Source: Globobulimina sp. | Taxonomy: Eukaryota > Foraminifera > Rotaliida | Reading direction: 5' to 3' | NCBI GenBank assembly: GCA_003354225.1 | Contig: PIVH01000173.1 | Span: 1 to 7,286 of the forward strand | Length of the DNA stretch: 7,286 nt | Part shown: one piece after another, positions 7,270 to 7,286 of the stretch | How positions within the stretch are numbered: the first letter of the stretch is position 1 | Layout of the letters: every line of letters begins with the position of its first letter | Notes under the pieces: generated by a model | What the model saw: the letters and a program-made list of their open reading frames with translations, nothing else | What the model was told of the DNA's origin: nothing | The model's database searches: none | Translations under genes and position numbers: made by a program

Positions 7270-7286
7270 AATCTTTTTTTCAAAGG

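Noticed and set aside
1-7286. tRNA or rRNA genes, CRISPR arrays, transposons, or a large-virus origin
   Set aside because: No cloverleaf, regular repeat array, transposase or reverse transcriptase motif, or terminal repeat was seen. The inferred introns and the WD40/PH proteins fit a cellular nuclear genome.

Overview
This looks like eukaryotic nuclear DNA from an AT-rich, gene-dense protist. It carries a PH/WD40 protein, a second PH protein with a coiled coil, and an ADP-ribosyltransferase-like gene that reads through only if two GT...AG introns, each 63 nt long, are removed. There are no bacterial signals such as Shine-Dalgarno sites or operon spacing. I cannot name the organism. My impression is that ADP-ribosyltransferase-like proteins of this layout form large lineage-specific families in some protists, but I could not check that here.

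Layout. 1-192 is AT-rich upstream sequence. 193-3471 (+) is an intact, apparently intronless gene for a 1092-residue protein with an N-terminal PH domain, a WD40 propeller and a long helical C-terminal half. The TTG-initiated reading from 157 is not used because a proper ATG lies at 193. 3472-3569 is a short spacer. 3570-6018 (+) is a three-exon ADP-ribosyltransferase-like gene: exon 1 at 3570-3699, exon 2 at 3763-4839, exon 3 at 4903-6018. Exon 2 has three breaks: a one-base frame change between 4252 and 4262, an in-frame TAA at 4495-4497 and an in-frame TGA at 4735-4737. The 3' exon with the catalytic motifs is fully open. 6019-6108 separates it from a convergent minus-strand gene (6109-7269, open to the window edge) encoding a coiled coil followed by a PH-like domain.

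How the parts fit. Nothing indicates that the three genes form a pathway. The first and last both carry a PH domain and are probably peripheral membrane or scaffold proteins. The first also has the propeller-plus-solenoid plan typical of coat and tethering subunits. The middle gene is the most interesting. It has the strand and loop motifs of arginine-type ADP-ribosyltransferases, but with His where those enzymes carry the NAD-binding Arg, and it is either a young pseudogene, a recoded gene or a locus with sequence errors. TAA and TGA both act as ordinary terminators in the neighbouring genes, which argues against a reassigned genetic code.
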